A DNA stretch of 64,000 nucleotides from Corydoras sp. C115 (GCA_019802505.1 JAFMOC010000086.1:124001-188000), one strand, 5' to 3'. Numbered from the stretch's first letter, positions 33,347 through 45,878 are shown. Program-made: numbers and translations. The notes: a model not told the origin generated them from the sequence alone.

Positions 33347-33668
33347 TTCATTCATTATCTTCTGCTTAATCTTCTATTAGGGTCACATGGGGGTGTTTCG
33401 ATCGCTGGGCAGATACACCCAAGACAAGCCGCCAACTTCATCTTTGGGCACACTCACTCAAAAAAAACACACTATATCGGGCAATTTAGAGCATTCAATT
33501 TACCTTGAATCCATGTTTTTTGGACTGTGGGAGGAAACCAGAGAACCCGAAGGAAACCCCCATGGACACAGGGAGAACATGGAAACTCCACCCAGATTGG
33601 AATGTGAACCTGGAATCCTCAGCGCTGAGAGGTGAACGTGCTAACCACTAAGCCACTGTGCTGCCTCT
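33347..33668 (-). mobile_element. SINE copy, near full length
   Basis: Flanked by the 11-bp duplication TTTGGGTACCA (33336-33346 and 33669-33679). A part of the GC-rich tail is deleted (GGGGGTGTTTCGATCGCTGGG). Confidence 0.92.
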
Positions 33669-33689
33669 TTTGGGTACCAATGCACATAA

Positions 33690-34640
33690 AAACACAAAAG
33701 TGATTGAAGTGTTTTAGATGTTATTTTGTGCCTTTATTTCTACGAACATGTCTAGATGTGCAATAGTATTGGATCCTTGGATTATTTTTTGTTTCAAAAT
33801 CCTTGATGCATTTTTTATTTGAAAAAAGGTCAGGACTGCAGGCAGGCCAGTCCATTATTATATACTAAAATCAGTGAGCATATACTAAAACCATGCCTTT
33901 ATAATGTCTGCAGCATGTGATTTGCATATGATGAAGTCTTGAAAGCAGCATATGCTGCTCTTTTATCTCATTGTATATTACTGCATCAATGCTGCCATTA
34001 CAGAGGTGTAAATTACCTTTGCCAAGGGTAATGACACAGCCCCATAACATGACTGACATTCGTTGCACTTGTTGTTGATATCAGTCATAATCAAAAACAT
34101 ATCAAAAGAATTGAAATACTATTGAAATGATCCTCCTAAGTGCCCCAGAGCCCAAAAGAGCCAATGTCCCTTCTTGTTTTTTCTTAGTAAGTTTTTATTT
34201 GCATTTATGAATATAACACCACATTGTAGTGCTTGACAAAGGTTTGAGGACGTAATCTCTTGCTCATTCGGCTATATCAGCTATTGTTAAATGACGGTTC
34301 ATGATGCAGTACAGCCTGAGGTACTGAAGATTGTGGGCGTTCAGTCTATGTTTGCACTAAATATGCAAATCCCTTTCAACACTTCTTTGGGAAACATGGT
34401 TTTAATAATTTTCTCTTGCATTTGTTGACAAACTGTAATATCTCTGATCAGCTGTGCTCATGAAAGACTTAACATTTCCTGTATGCTTCTTTTGTACAAA
34501 ATACTTATTACAATGACCTGTTAATGTCACCTTTTTAAAATTACATCATTATTTAACTGTATAAATTCATAACTACCTGGAATGCAGGAATGAATATTTG
34601 CAAATTTCCACATTTTGGTTAATAAAGGATAAAAAAAGAT
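33690..34640 (-). mobile_element. Degenerate Tc1-like transposon
   Basis: On the minus strand a piece reads MSVMLWGCVITLGKGNLHLC and then IKEQHMLLSRL, which fits the segment of a fish Tc1-like transposase between the first and second catalytic aspartates. The nearby GGTCAGGACTGCAGGCAGGCC and, at about 34295, TGATGCAGTACAGCCTGAGG also fit that family. Many stops; ends uncertain. Confidence 0.6.
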
Positions 34641-35034
34641 ATTTTTTGACAAGTAAAATGAAGTTGATCAGACAAAACATGAAATGTCTTTAGAGTCTTT
34701 TAGTTATTATAATATCTGTAGTATGATTTAAAATATGTTTTTCCTCCATACTGTTTGGACTTGTATGTTAATGAATACATATTCTCCTAAGATCCAAGCC
34801 AAAAAGTTACTTTTTACTAATGTAATGCAACCAAACCCAGCCCCCCCAACAGTCCCAAAATTAGGGACACCTAATTTTAGGAACTTATTATTTTTTGTCT
34901 TTATATTCTTTTCTTATGTGGTGAATGTTGAAAATAGCAAATTGTGATCATGTGCCAGCAAGGATATTTAAATTTTGCTTAGATGCTTCAAAATGCATAA
35001 TGTATTTCTTACATAAAATAGGGTTATAAAGGTT

Positions 35035-35325
35035 CATTCATTCATTATCTCCCGCTTTATCCTCTATTAGGGTCGCGGTGGGGTTCCCCATGCCCATCCA
35101 GGGGAGAGCATCTCGGGCGCTGGGCAGATAGACCCAGGACAGGGCGCCAATCCATCACTGGGCACACACTCACTCACACAGACACACTCTATATGGGGCA
35201 ATTTTGAAAATTCAATTGACTTGATCCAGAACCCGGGAGAACTCGGAGGAAACCCACGCAGATGGGGATTCGAACCGGGAATCCCTAGCACTGAGACGCG
35301 AATGTGCTAACCACTAAGCCACCCT
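35035..35325 (-). mobile_element. SINE copy with small body deletion
   Basis: Flanked by a perfect 12-bp duplication GTTATAAAGGTT (35023-35034 and 35326-35337). The piece with CATGTTTTTGGACTGTGGG is missing. The A-box end is damaged at the junction. Confidence 0.93.
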
Positions 35326-35337
35326 GTTATAAAGGTT

Positions 35338-36072
35338 GAAATGTACATACAATTAATATTTATTTTTTGTCATTATAACCTGTTGAAATAGAATTAAATT
35401 AATATACATTATTTTAGTTTAGAATTTTTTTTATAGAGACAATCTGTAATTTGCAGGGGAAAAAGCAACCTTCACACAATGATTGATTGTGATCAACTAT
35501 CTACCATTTTTGTAGCTTAAACCAGAAGTTGGTTGTACAGACAAAAGCCCATCAATAACAGAGAAGCACTGTTATTACCTCCTTTGAGAGTATATCCTTT
35601 GCTGCAAATTGACTAAGAAATCTAATTAAACTTGCAGTTTGGAGTTGTTTACAGGTTACGAAACTATAGTCGTTAGTGTTTTTTTTTTTTTTTATCAACA
35701 AGATTCTATTCAGTTCTTATATGTCTCTTAAGATATAATGCACTCAGCAAACCTTAGGTGGAAGCAATAGCAACTATACTGGCTCAATTCTAGTGACAGT
35801 AATCATCTGATTGTGTAATTTAGCTGAAGGTGATTATATTGAAGATCTAATCTCCCAACCTTGGCATATAGCTGATTTACTATCAGCCTTATCTTTTGGA
35901 GGTCAGAGGAAAGATGAAATAAGTCTTAATATTAAAAAGCTTTATTTCAGGTCATAATGAAATTGCATTTGTGCTCTGTGGCATGAGTGTCCATTCAAGA
36001 TAATTTCATTTTCTCCCTAGACAATAAATTTACCTGCACACTTAAAGTGGCCCTAAACTCTTTTTAAATACA
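35338..36072. other. No recognised feature
   Basis: AT-rich DNA; nothing recognised. Confidence 0.4.
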
Positions 36073-36140
36073 CTATATAGCCACAAGTATGTGAACACTT
36101 TCTAATTATAAAATTCTTCTATGGTAAACCTGAATGTGTC
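36073..36140 (+). mobile_element. Possible Tc1-like terminal repeat
   Basis: CACTATATAGCCACAAGTATG and GTGAACAC resemble the terminal repeat of a fish Tc1-like element. No transposase sequence follows. Confidence 0.35.
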
Positions 36141-36347
36141 ACGACCAGTTATTGAAACAATCAAGATTAACATATTAATTAAAACACCCAAATAATATAT
36201 ACCCAAATATATACTCAAAACTATATGTCTGGGATAATCTGACAAGCTTTTTAAGTAAGCAACATTTAGTGGCTCATAAAATAATGAAGAAAAACATAAA
36301 TTAAAAAATATTTACTGAACAAAAGTAAAAAAATTAAACACTTCTGT

Positions 36348-36986
36348 TGTCACGTTGAGTTAAGCATCCCGTTGCCGGAGGAAAAGAGAGAGGCGTGTTG
36401 AAAAATAGAGAACACAACGTTTATTTCCTCCCAGCGGGATTATTGGAAAAACTAAACAAAAATTGTCAATGAGCAAAAACAGTCAATAGATTCCCACAGT
36501 CCGTGGAAAGTGGCGGCTCACATCGAGGCAGCGCGTGAGCGGCGTGGCGTGCAGACGAGGGGGGGTCGGTGGTTGCACGGCGAAGTCCCCGAAGTTCTTA
36601 CTTCTCCCGTGGTGTGCGATCCTGGGAAGAGGTAGCGAGTCAGAAGTAAACGAAAGATGAAAAGCCAGTCTCGCCAGAAGACGATCAGGATGTCCCGGAC
36701 AGGAAAGTAACGGGTTGAAGAGAGCAGCGTACATGAACGTGATGAATCAAAAAACTCTGCGCCGATGGATCCGGATCGGCGGCTTAAAAGGACGCTGTCA
36801 TCAGCGAATCACACCTGCACCTAATAATCTGGAGAGGGTGATCTGTGATTATTAGGATGCATATCAGGTGTGGAGATGGGTGTGTGAGGTGCAGAGCGTG
36901 TAGCAGTGGGAAGTGGGCATGTCGATGTAGTGGGTGTGTGTGAAGGAGAGAGCGGAACGGCGGGGCATGAACAGGAATGTGTAACA
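36348..36986 (-). repeat. 3' LTR of gypsy-2
   Basis: 639 bp; on the minus strand it starts TGTTACACATTCC and ends CAACGTGACA. It has a 19-bp stretch (TGCCGGAGGAAAAGAGAGA in plus orientation) absent from the other LTR. Confidence 0.93.
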
Positions 36987-38262
36987 TCACCCCCCCCCCC
37001 CCCCCCCAGAAAAAGGCGGTCCCACCTGGGACCTGCTCCCTCGAGACACGGTCCGTGGATGTCGGCGAGGCGGCCGACCTCTAGGTCGAGGGGCGGGGCG
37101 GTCGGGGTGATCCCGGTAGAACTCCTGGACAATGCTCGGATCCAGGATGTCCTCGGCAGCGACCCAGCTCCTCTCCTCAGGACCGAATCCCTCCCAATCC
37201 ACCAGATACTGCACCTTGCCCTGATGCCGGCGGGAGTCCAACAGAGAGGACACAATGTAGATGTTGGATTCGTTCTCCTCCTGTGTCTCTCTATTGGACT
37301 CTGTCCAATTGGTGTCTAGGGGACCTGGAACAAAAGGCTTAAGAAGGGAGACGTGAAAGGTCAGGTGCACCCGCAAATGGTGCGGGAGCTTCAGCCGGAC
37401 CGTGACCTCATTAATGATTTCTTCGACCCAGAATGGTCCCAGAAACTGGGGCAGGAGTTTCCGAGTACCCCGACGACACCGGATGTCCCGGGTACTGAGC
37501 CACACCATGTCACCTACACTGTAATGAGGGGTGTCACCCCGAAATCGATCCGCGAAGCGTTTGTATCTCTGGATTACTGCTTCGACCCGCTGGTGGACCT
37601 GACCACAGACCTCCTCGCTGCGCTGGAACCAGGCATCAACCGTCGGCGCTTCCGACCCCCCCCCCCGTTCCAGGGCGCAAAAGGTGGCTGGTATCCCAGC
37701 ATGGACTGAAACGGGTTTCTCACAAAATGCCTTCCAAACGGCTGACGTAAACTGGGGACCTCTATCTGAAAGGATAACCTCCGGGATCCCAAACGAAGTG
37801 AACACCCTCGAAAACAGAAGTTCGGCCATCTCGAACGCAGAGGGCAGCCCCTTAAGGGGAAAAAGCTTTACCGCCCGGGAGAACCTATCGAGGACCGAGA
37901 GGATAGTTGTGTAGCAATTGGAAGAGGGGAGACCGGTCACGAAGTCTACCGCGATGTGGGCCCAAGGCCGCTCCGGCACTGGCAACGGGCACAGCTTGCC
38001 AGCTGGAAGCTCCCGGGGGGTCATACCGGCGGACGGCACAGGAGCGCACAAAGGACTGGACGTCCGCCTGCAAGGACTCCCACCAGTACCTCCGTTGGAC
38101 AAGCTGGATGGTTCTAAGGACACCTGGATGTCCAGTGCACAGAGAGGAGTGGGCCCACGTGATAATACGTGCGTGGAAGGGACCAGGGACGTACGTCTTA
38201 CCCTCTGGGCAGTTGGAAGGCACCATAACAATGCGCAGCGCCTCCTGAATTTGAGTATCCAC
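36987..38262 (-). pseudogene. gypsy-2 integrase with chromodomain
   Basis: From 38262 down, one frame has the finger start HSSLCTGHPGVLRTIQLVQ and RRYWWESLQADV; a frame change near 38050 leads into PERPWAHIAVDFVTGLPSS (first aspartate) and IPEVILSDRGPQF (second). A deletion then joins FCEKPVSVHAG to AWFQRSEEVCGQVHQRVE, so the glutamate block is lost. The chromodomain follows (LLDSRRHQGKVQYLVDWEGF, GPEERSW), with PRPRGRPPRR. The reading frame ends in six glycines and a TGA at 36987-36989, next to the LTR. Confidence 0.9.
36990..37007 (-). other. Polypurine tract (18 G) that also codes for glycine
   Basis: Eighteen C in plus orientation, so eighteen G on the element strand, directly before TGA and the 3' LTR. 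Its place fits the polypurine tract that primes plus-strand DNA; it is also the last six codons of the open frame. Confidence 0.7.
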
Positions 38263-38290
38263 CTCCCAACGGATAATGCCTAGAAATTTA

Positions 38291-39530
38291 CTAGAGGGTT
38301 ATAATAGACGTCCCGAGGTCCGGATCAGATTGCGAGGGGCCGTGAAGTCTGGACAGTGCATTGGCCCGGTTGTTCTCAGACCCTGAACGAAAAGAAATCT
38401 GTAAATCGAATTGGCTAAAAAATAGAGCCCACCAGGCTTGACGGGCATTGAGGTGCCGCGCACACTTGATGTACTCCAGGTTCTTGTGATCAGTAAGGAT
38501 GTGCACAGGAAGGGAAGACCCCATGAGCCAATGTCTCCACTCCTCCAGGGCCAATTTGATGGCCAAAAGCTCTCGCTCCCTGATACCGTAATTACATTGC
38601 GGGAGAAGTACGCTATGGGGCGTGCCTGTGCTAGACCCCCCATGGACTGGGACAGAACGGCACCTGACCCACTACAGTAGGCGTCTACCTCCACGATGAA
38701 CTGGCGCCCGGGGTCCGGATGGACCAAAACCGGTTTAGTGGTGAACCGTTGTTTGAGCAAATTGAAGGCCCGATCCGCCTCCGGGCTCCAGCGCAACGTG
38801 GAGGGAGCACCCCTGAGGCTGGAGGTAAGAGGCAGCACAATGCGGTTGAAGTTTTGAATGAAGCGCCTATAAAAATTAGCGAACCCCAGGAACCGTTGTA
38901 GCTCCCGGGGTGAGCTTGGTGTCGGCCAGTCCACGACCGCTTGGACCTTGCCGGGTCCATCTCGATCCCCTTATGGGAGATGATAAAACCCAAAAAGGAG
39001 ACCGAGTCCCGGTGGAAGACGCACTTCTCCCCCTTAGCGAGGAGACGCGATAGGACTCGCCGAACCAAGGCGACATGGGAGGACAGATCCCTCGAGAAAA
39101 CCAGCAAATCGTCAAGGTAAACGATCACCCCCTGGTGGAGAAACTCCCGAAGCACATCATTAATGAAGGCCTGGAAGACCGCAGGGGCGTTGGTGAGACC
39201 AAAGGGCATCAACCGGTACTCATAATGCCCCGAGGTGGTGATGAAAGCGGTCTTCCACTCGTCTCCCTTCCTAATGCGCACAAGGTTGTATGCGTTTTGT
39301 GGCTTGTTGAGTTCATGAAAGTCAATACAAGGGAGCAATTCCCCTCCCTGTTTAGGCACGAAGAAAAACCCCGACGCAGCAGGAGATTTGGAGGGGCGAA
39401 TGAAGCCATTGCGCAAGGCCTCTTCAATATAATCGCACATGGCCCACGTCTCAGTTACTGAGAGGGGATAAGGGCGCGCGCACCAGGTCAATAGCGCAGT
39501 CATAATGGCGATGGACAGGAAGTGTGTTAG
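38291..39530 (-). pseudogene. gypsy-2 reverse transcriptase and RNase H
   Basis: RT blocks: CDYIEEALRNGFIRPSKSP, FFFVPKQGGELLPCIDFHELN, then a deletion joining directly to NAYNLVRIRKGDEWKTAFIT, GHYEYRLMPFGLTNAPAVFQ, and VIVYLDDLLVFSR with the YLDD site at about 39108-39119. A frame change near 38940 leads to LQRFLGFANFYRRFIQNFN and RNase H (IVEVDAYCSGSGAVLSQS, where the usual DAS is changed). Another change near 38560 leads to LALEEWRHWLMGS, ILTDHKNLEYIKCARHLNAR. Not able to make one protein. Confidence 0.9.
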
Positions 39531-39580
39531 CACGCGACTTACTAAAAACCTGCGCGAGGTCAGTGTACGCCTCAGGTACC

Positions 39581-41053
39581 TCAGGAGGAAGCTGGAACTC
39601 CGGTGGCACCCCGGAAGCCGAGCACAGCTGGCGCGGAAGATGAATGTTGAATGCAGCTCTGTCGACACCGAGATGACCATGACCACACCCGCAGCTCGTC
39701 CCAGGAGATAACTGGATCGTGCCGCCTCAGCCAGGGTAACCCTAGAATGACGGGGACAGAGGGAGAGGAGATGATAAAAAATGTAATCTCCTCAAAATGG
39801 TCCTCTCCGATCCCCATCCGGAGGGGAGGTGTAGAGCTTTTAGCCCCCCCTGAGGGCAAAGGGCTGCCGTCCACGGACTGGATGGAAAAAGTGGTCTCGA
39901 GAGGCACCTCCGGTATGCCCCACTGACGACAGAAGAGCCGATCAATAAAGTTGCTGTCCGCGCCGGAATCCACCACCGCGGCAACCGTCCGAGACAAACC
40001 TTTAAAAAACAACACAGAGTTTAAACACAGAGACTGCTGACTCACTACCCCAAAAATTCTCACCGCGACAGAGGATGCTTCACGAGACGGCTGCGAACGT
40101 GTGCGTGAAGCACGGCCGCGGCGGTCAAGGCGAACGTCGCAGTCTTGTAGGGAGTGCGCGGGGCTCTCACAGTAGACGCACAAACCTAGACGAACCCGGC
40201 GCCGACGTTCCTGCGGAGTCAGATGGGAACGTCCAAGCTGCATCGGCTCCAGATCCTGGAGCTGCTGTGGTGGCGCTGCGACGGAGTCCCTCCATCCACC
40301 TGGAACCGCCGAAGGACGAGCGGGGCTGTTACCCGGGAGAACCGTGGTGAGGTGCTGCTCCATCTGGACGGCGAGACGGATGAGGTCGTCTAAGGAGGCT
40401 CCGAAACCCCGTCCGGCGATCTCCTTTTGTATCTCCCGGCGCAGACCCTTCCGGAAGATTACGGTGAGGACAGAGCCGCTCCATCCAGTCTGAGCGCCCA
40501 GAACCCGGAACTCCAGAGCGTACTCGGACACCGATCGGGGTCCCTGGTGTAGCCGGTATAACTGCGTGCCCACCTTCTCACCCTCCAGAGGGTGGGCGAA
40601 AGCAGTATGAAATGCCTGATGGAACTCAACAAATGACCGGCATTCGGGACCCTGTGCCTCCCAGATGGCTGTAGCCCACTCGCTCGCCCTGCCAGTCAGC
40701 CGAGAGATTATAAGCGATATTTTGTCTACTTCGCTGGAAAATGGATGGCTGCGGAAGTAATGGGCACAATGCATAAGGAAAGAGCGGCATTTACCCGGAC
40801 TGCCGTCAAACCGTTCAGGTTCGGACAGGTTGTATGGGGAAGCGGTGGGTAGGGGAGGCACTTCGGTGTCCTGCTGGAGCGTCGGTTGAGGTGATGGCAG
40901 TCCTGCGGCTCCAGAGACGGAGCCGCCGCGCTCCAGCTCGGTGAGATGGCCCATCAGCGTCTGGATCGCCCGGGACATCTCACCCAGTCCACTCTGGAGT
41001 TCAGCCATGGCGCGTCCCTGCGCCTGTAGGACCTCCTTCGTCGACTCCATCAT
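39581..41053 (-). pseudogene. gypsy-2 gag-protease ORF (490 codons, intact frame)
   Basis: The longest open mobile-element frame of the window. It starts at the ATG at 41053 (MMESTKEVLQAQGRAMAELQ; the second codon is also Met), 28 bp into the element after the 5' LTR. Residues about 75-240 are capsid-like (FDGSPGKCRSFLMHCAHYF, ISLIISRLTGRASEWATAIW, SVSEYALEFRVLGAQTGW). A zinc knuckle CVYCESPAHSLQDC lies at about residue 293-306. The protease site AVVDSGADSNFID follows at about residue 361, and VILGLPWLRRHDP at about 436. The frame passes into unrelated residues after DELRVWS because of a frame change near 39690. Confidence 0.9.
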
Positions 41054-41080
41054 AGCAGTTCCGTATGGGGCAGAGTTTTA

Positions 41081-41702
41081 TGTCACGTTGAGTTAAGCGT
41101 CCCGTGGCGTGTTGAAAAATAGAGAACACAACGTTTATTTCCTCTCAGCGGGATTATTGGAAAAACGAAACAAAAATAGTCAATAAGCAAAAACAGTCAA
41201 TAGATTCCCACAGTCTGTGGAAAGCGGCGGCTCACGTCGAGGCGGCGCGTGAGCGGCGTGGCGTGCGGACGAGGGGGCGGTCGGTGGTTGCACGGCGAAG
41301 TCCCCGAAGTTCTTACTTCTCCCGTGGTGTGCGATCCTGAGAAGAGGTAGCGAGTCAGAAGTAAACGAAAGATGAAAAGCCAGTCTCGCCAGAAGACGAT
41401 CAGGATGTCCTGGACAGGAAAGTAACGGGTTGAAGAGAGCAGTGTGCATGAATGTGATGAATCCAAAAAACTCTGTGCCGATGGATCCGGATTGGCGGCT
41501 TAAAAGGACGCTGTCGTCAGCGAATCACATCTGCACCTAATAATCTGGAGAGGGTGATCTGTGATTATTAGAATGCGTATCAGGTGTGGAGATGGGTGTG
41601 TGAGGTGCGGAGCGTGTAGCAGCGGGAAGTGGGCGTGTCGGTGTAGTGGGTGTGTGTGAAGGAGAGAGCGGAACGGCGGGGCGTGAACGGGAATGTGTAA
41701 CA
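41081..41702 (-). repeat. 5' LTR of gypsy-2
   Basis: 622 bp, 19-bp gap relative to the other LTR. Sequence after it on the element strand is TAAAACTCTGCCCCATACGG, the place of the primer-binding site; I could not name the primer. Confidence 0.93.
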
Positions 41703-41707
41703 TCTGT

Positions 41708-42261
41708 ATTTGCTGAACACAAAGATTGAATACTTTTTTTATGTGCACAAAGGGTATTTTAATTTTGTTTATAAATTTGTCTAAATCTAAATTTGTTACA
41801 AATTTTAATTATCTGCATGTTCGTTGTCCTCTCCACCTGAACGCAGATTGTAACAGACTTCACCGAGCAAATGCTCACATTTGATGGCGTATGGCATGAT
41901 CAACTCTATTTAAAGGAGATTCTGCGTAAGGCAAATAGTGTTCACACCAGATAATAAAGTGCTGCTGTATGTTGCCTCTCATTTGTTGTGTTTGACCTTT
42001 GTTTGCGAATATAAACGTAATTTAAGCTAAAGCATTTTTGAAGAAAGTCATTCATGTTTGATTTATTTATTCATTTATTTTAATAATTTTTAAGGCAACT
42101 GAGATAATTTGGTGAACATCTTTGTTTAAACAAAGGCAATTACAGACTGTCCCAAAACTAAAACTACTAAAAATTATGGTGCCCAAATTGAAATCAATGG
42201 ACTTATGGTTAACCACAGTCCATCTGAAAAGTAAACCACACATCAACATTATCCACAGAAT
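41708..42261. other. No recognised feature
   Basis: AT-rich DNA; nothing recognised. Confidence 0.4.
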
Positions 42262-42605
42262 TCGCCTGATGCTTGCACCCACTAATTATGTCTGTTGCAT
42301 GTTCGCCAACGTGCTCCATGAAGGAATGATTATGCATTTTTGTTCCACACTGGCTTCATGTATTTGAAGTATTCACATTTTATCCTTGTTTTACAGAATT
42401 CAGCAATCAATTATCCCTAAATATTTTGCAGACGGCAGTGTGTATTCTGCTCACCCGATGCTTGCACACACTGATTATGTCTGTTGTATGCTCAACAACA
42501 TACTCCATGAAAAAATGATTATGCATTATGCTTCCACACTGGTTTTGTGTATTTGAAGTGCTCACATTTTACGCACCCGATGCTTACACGTGCTGAAGGA
42601 AAAAG
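42262..42605. repeat. Diverged tandem repeat
   Basis: GATGCTTGCACCCACTAATTA at 42268, GATGCTTGCACACACTGATTA at 42458 and a third start GATGCTTACACGTGCTG at 42580. Between the first two starts lie TCTGTTG(C/T)ATG, CTCCATGAA and ATGATTATGCATT in the same order. The period is about 190 bp; the last unit is cut short. Confidence 0.75.
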
Positions 42606-45199
42606 ATAATTTATTCATTGCAGAGGAACCATGAACACCACTTGTTATTTATATAGCTATCTATAAACATGTATGCTGTACAGTAAATGTTATTTTAAAT
42701 AATTTTGCTTACAATTCTCATTTGTTTATCTTTTTTTAACCTTTTGGTTCTTGTTTAGAGTATCACTTTTAGGAATAACCATTTTATATATAGCACAACC
42801 TGACGCCAGAGCACACATAATGAATAATAATGATTATGTGCTGTTTTAGTACATAATTCATTTGAAAACCTGCTTTCTGGTCTGCAGCCTGAAACTTGTC
42901 AGAGTATTTAAATTTAGGGGTTGGACTTTCTTTGAAGCATTAGCGTAACAATAGCAGCACACCACAGGGGAGCAGGGGATTGACGTGCACGCACGCATGG
43001 CGTAAAAATATGCGGCTTTGGCCAAAAGAGTGTTGAAATGCAGTAGACAATGCAAGTAGACTCATAGTCTCAACGCTAAAGCTAGATGTTGCACTGATAA
43101 TTTTTAAATAATAAATATATACTGTATACATTATGTACATTTGTTTACTGTTTTGTACAGAACATGATTGTTTTCTGTAAACTGTGATTTTCTAAAGTAC
43201 ATGATTGTTTACTTTGATTTTCAAAGTATATCTGCTGTGATTTTCTTTGGGGTTTATTGTAGTTTTATACCTCGTATAGTGTGATTTTACAGTTTGTATT
43301 TACTGCCTTTATCCAACTGAAAAAATATAATATAAAAAATATATAATATGCAGCTGACAAATTTGTACTAAATTTGTAAATATATGGGTATTGATCATAA
43401 GTTTTCTCAAACCTTATATTAATGTTTTACAGCAAATTTAGAGGTAAGGGATATAAAATAAATAATAAGGGAAACTGCTAGGGGCATTACAAACTATGCA
43501 GCTGAGTTGACAGAACCGACTCCGATATCTAGTCATGTTTGTCTCTGAATCTCTCACTATTTTTTCCTTTACTCTTGTCCTTTTGAGGATGATTTGCCCC
43601 AGCATTACTGTTTGCTCCTACTGATGCACTGCAGCATTTCACTCTCACATGCATCCTCCTCTAAAGACCAGAGTCTCAGCAAGATTGAGCACAAACACTC
43701 ATGATCCTGTCAAACCCTGCAGTGACTGTAAAAATAGCACCAACCTGTTACATTTTTGTCAAATGTCATTTCTCCCTATAAAACCAAGCAGTGATGTTAT
43801 TTCCCATCTCTATTTCCTCTAAACTCTATGTTTAAAAGCCATAATTCTGCTGATTTTACGTTTCAATTATTCAGCCAGTCTCTCGAGGCTAGAAAGCAGA
43901 AGACACTTTCAAAGAAAAGTTTCTCTCACAAATGTAGATGAGAGCAAAGGAACAGGATCAAAAGCACACTGAACAATACTGAACATACAAATGTATTCAT
44001 TAAGATGTAAAAGGCAATAGAGAAGGTGTGCAGCATTGGAAATAAACTCATCTTGATTTTAAGCTGGGGACCAATAAAAACTGATTATACAACAACTTTC
44101 TTGCTTGTAAAATGTATTGTGGGTTTGGTGTAGGTATTTTTCAGAGGTTGGTAAAATTTGTAACTCAACAAGATGCAGCAGAATACAAGCTTCTCATCAT
44201 TTATTTCACTGCACAATAACAAACGCCAAAAACACATCTTAAATGGAGTCAAAAATTATTGACTAGCCCAAGCCTCGCAACATCATTTAAAAAGCCTAAC
44301 CATCATAGACAACATTTATAAAACATTTTTCTATGAATTGTATTAATATTAATTCAAACAAAAAAATACACACAAAAAGGGTCAACAGTCATACACATGG
44401 AAAGACCTCTGATAAATCGGGTTGAACATCCCCAAATCAGTAGACCAGTGCTCAGATTGACTGCATGCTGATTAATAAGCAGTGGAAACAGTCAATCAAC
44501 AATGCAGGCACTTGCCTCAGTGTAGACTGTGTCTTTGTTCACAATCTTGTGATGATGATAATTGAATTGAGGCTCAAAAGGAAATAAGTGAAAGAGAAAG
44601 TTTGACTGGAACTTAAAATATTTTGGCAACCTCCACTTGGTATTGATGCTTGAACTGGTCAAGTTTTAGGAGTTAGCAATACTAGAAGAGGAACCATACA
44701 TACCAGATGCACTGTGGCAGCAAATGAAGGATGTCATGCTGGAAGCAGCTAAAAAGAATCTGGACAGAAGAATGGATGCAAGAATAGATTGCCTAAAGGT
44801 GGCTTGCTCTAATGCAGCAAGTTTAGGACCATTGCACTGGTCTTACTTGCCATCAATATCCTGTTGCAAGTAGTCTTAAAGTGAATGCAATCTAGGTTTA
44901 CATTATAGATTCCTCAAAAACAAGCTGTATTTGAACCTAGAAGAGGTTTAGATCACAAAACTCCAAATCATCAGAAAGCAAGCAAACAGAACCAAGTAAT
45001 GTAATTGTTTTGTTGATTTTACAAAGTTATTTAACATGCATTGTACAGCATGACCAACTATGGTGGATAACCATGATGGAGATGAGTTTTCTTGCACTTA
45101 TGGGACATATGTTGCGAAATCTATACAATCAGCAACACGTAGCTGTCAATACATCCAATCACACGACAGCTTGGTTCTATGTCAGAAAAAAAGTTTCGA
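42606..45199. other. Long AT-rich stretch, nothing recognised
   Basis: About 2.6 kb with no recognised repeat, gene or RNA. Short open frames here show no conserved motif. Confidence 0.4.
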
Positions 45200-45540
45200 C
45201 ACACCTCCTTTTTGCTCCACTTAATTTCCATTCATCAGTTCCACTTACAGTAAAGACGGACCTTGTCATTCTACTATTAAAGACTGTAGACCATCTAGAG
45301 TACATTTTGTTTTAGACCCTTTAATCTGTTCTCTAATGGTCAATAGTAGCACCACAGTGCAGGAATTATTTGGTTGCCGCATTATTCTCATTCCAGCAGT
45401 GTCACTGAGGTGTTGGAATGAAACTACAGCAGTACTAAAACCCCCTCACTGCATCAGTATCACTACAGAACCGACAATAAAAAATTCCCCACCCAAATTA
45501 TACCTGTTCTGTGATGGTCCTGACCAATAGAGTACCAACA
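45200..45540 (+). mobile_element. Non-autonomous DNA transposon fragment
   Basis: Has CAGTTCCACTTACAGTAAAG, GACTGTAGACCATCTAGAG, CTAATGGTCAATAGTAGCACC and CAGCAGTGTCACTGAGGTG, then GTTCTGTGATGGTCCTGACC near the end, nearly repeating the first half in reverse. This fits a fish palindromic DNA element. The SINE at 45547 lies at its end. Confidence 0.5.
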
Positions 45541-45546
45541 AGTTCT

Positions 45547-45878
45547 ATCCATTCATTATCTTCCGCATTATCCTCTACTAGGGTCGCGGGGGGGTTCCCC
45601 ATGTCCATACAGGAGAGAACGTTCCGGGCGCTGGGCACACCCAGGACAGGACAAGGCAATCTATCGCTGGGCACACACTCACTCACACACAAACACACTT
45701 TCTATGGGACAATTTTTTGAATTCAATTGACCTTGATCCATGTTTTTGGACTGTGGGAGGAAACCGGAGAACCCGGAGGAAACCCATGCAGACAGGGGGA
45801 GAACATGGAAACTCCACCCAGATTGGGATTCGAACCGGGAATCCCTAGAGCTGAGAGGTGAACGTGCTAACCACTAAG
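45547..45878 (-). mobile_element. SINE copy, near full length
   Basis: Tail ATTCATTATCTTCCGC and body are intact; the last bases of the head after ACCACTAAG are replaced by an A-rich run. Confidence 0.9.

Larger units (their letters stand above)
36348..41702 (-). mobile_element. Chromodomain Ty3/gypsy element (gypsy-2)
   Basis: A 5355-bp minus-strand element with two LTRs and a perfect 5-bp duplication TCTGT (36343-36347 and 41703-41707). Order on its own strand: LTR, gag-protease, RT-RNase H, integrase, chromodomain, LTR. All main domains are present, but RT/RNase H and integrase have frame changes and integrase has a deletion. The LTRs differ by a 19-bp gap and scattered changes. It is the most complete LTR element here, yet inactive. 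Confidence 0.95.

Noticed and set aside
36906..40350. Plus-strand open frames across gypsy-2
   Set aside because: They are shadows of the minus-strand gag and pol frames.
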